This document shows positions 63,801-64,000 of a stretch of DNA of 64,000 nucleotides, in pieces. The position numbers and the translations under genes are program-made. The stretch is taken from the NCBI GenBank assembly GCA_038380795.1, contig CM076269.1, positions 4,464,001 through 4,528,000 of the forward strand. Reading direction: 5' to 3'. The notes below the pieces were generated by a model. That model worked only from the letters and a program-made list of their open reading frames with translations, was not told the DNA's origin and made no database searches. How positions within the stretch are numbered: position 1 is the first letter of the stretch; every line of letters starts with the position of its first letter. The stretch is from Pyrocephalus nanus. Its lineage: Eukaryota > Chordata > Aves > Passeriformes > Tyrannidae.

Positions 63801-64000
63801 CTGCAGGTGAGCTTTAAACCAGCTCACGAGCTCCAGACAACAGGACAGACAGGACAGCAAAGCCCTCACAACAGGCTGCAATGCATGCTAAGACCCAGTG
63901 TGAATACTGGGACAATCTGTTCACAGAGCTTAGAGCTCCTCTGTCAGTATTTCTAGCCGAGCTTGAATTAGCTGGCTACTTCGGCCAAATAAATTCATGC
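54804..64000 (-). other. TESK2: TESK2 intron, extends past the window
   Basis: Upstream of the first visible TESK2 exon (acceptor CTTTTTTCCAG) I searched the minus strand for the HRDLTSK exon and other kinase N-lobe exons and found none, so this intron is at least 9.2 kb long. It is AT-rich with short A-rich runs such as 62751-62815. Open frames are short and unrecognised. Confidence 0.65.

Overview
The window is vertebrate nuclear DNA, most likely from a bird. Coding regions are split by short GT-AG introns, CpG-rich promoters alternate with AT-rich introns, and polyadenylation signals mark gene ends. The gene order ZSWIM5 - SELENOP2 - HPDL - MUTYH - TOE1 - TESK2 matches, from memory, human chromosome 1p34.1. 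The exception is SELENOP2, a single-selenocysteine selenoprotein P paralogue kept in birds, amphibians and fish but absent from placental mammals. I could not determine the species.

Layout. 1-12714 is the start of a very long first intron of ZSWIM5 (minus strand); I see no exon there, only AT-rich, possibly conserved non-coding blocks. 12715-13399 is ZSWIM5 coding exon 1 inside a large CpG island. 13400-22590 is intergenic with no gene I can support. 22590-25010 is SELENOP2 (minus, four coding exons), with an in-frame TGA for selenocysteine and a 3'UTR SECIS element that folds convincingly by hand. 25011-28457 holds a CpG island and a possible minus-strand transcript end. 28458-29642 is HPDL (plus, one coding exon). 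30733-35462 is MUTYH (minus, 15 coding exons, 510 aa). 35929-39692 is TOE1 (plus, 7 coding exons, 546 aa), sharing a 466-bp head-to-head promoter with MUTYH. From about 40240 to past the window end is TESK2 (minus); its last six coding exons are here and the 5' part, including the kinase N-lobe, is outside.

Functions. The genes are neighbours, not a pathway: a SWIM-domain ubiquitin-ligase adaptor (ZSWIM5), a secreted selenoprotein (SELENOP2), a mitochondrial dioxygenase-like protein (HPDL), an adenine DNA glycosylase (MUTYH), a snRNA 3'-end deadenylase (TOE1) and an actin-regulating kinase (TESK2). HPDL/MUTYH and TOE1/TESK2 are tail to tail; MUTYH/TOE1 are head to head. Exon boundaries were set by hand from splice consensus, reading phase and protein similarity; within each multi-exon gene the phases all close.

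The most striking item is SELENOP2. Standard ORF calling would end it at residue 58, yet the Sec codon, the downstream exons and the SECIS all fit together. Other items of note are a GC-AG intron in TESK2, two weak 5' splice sites in MUTYH, and several candidate regulatory motifs.
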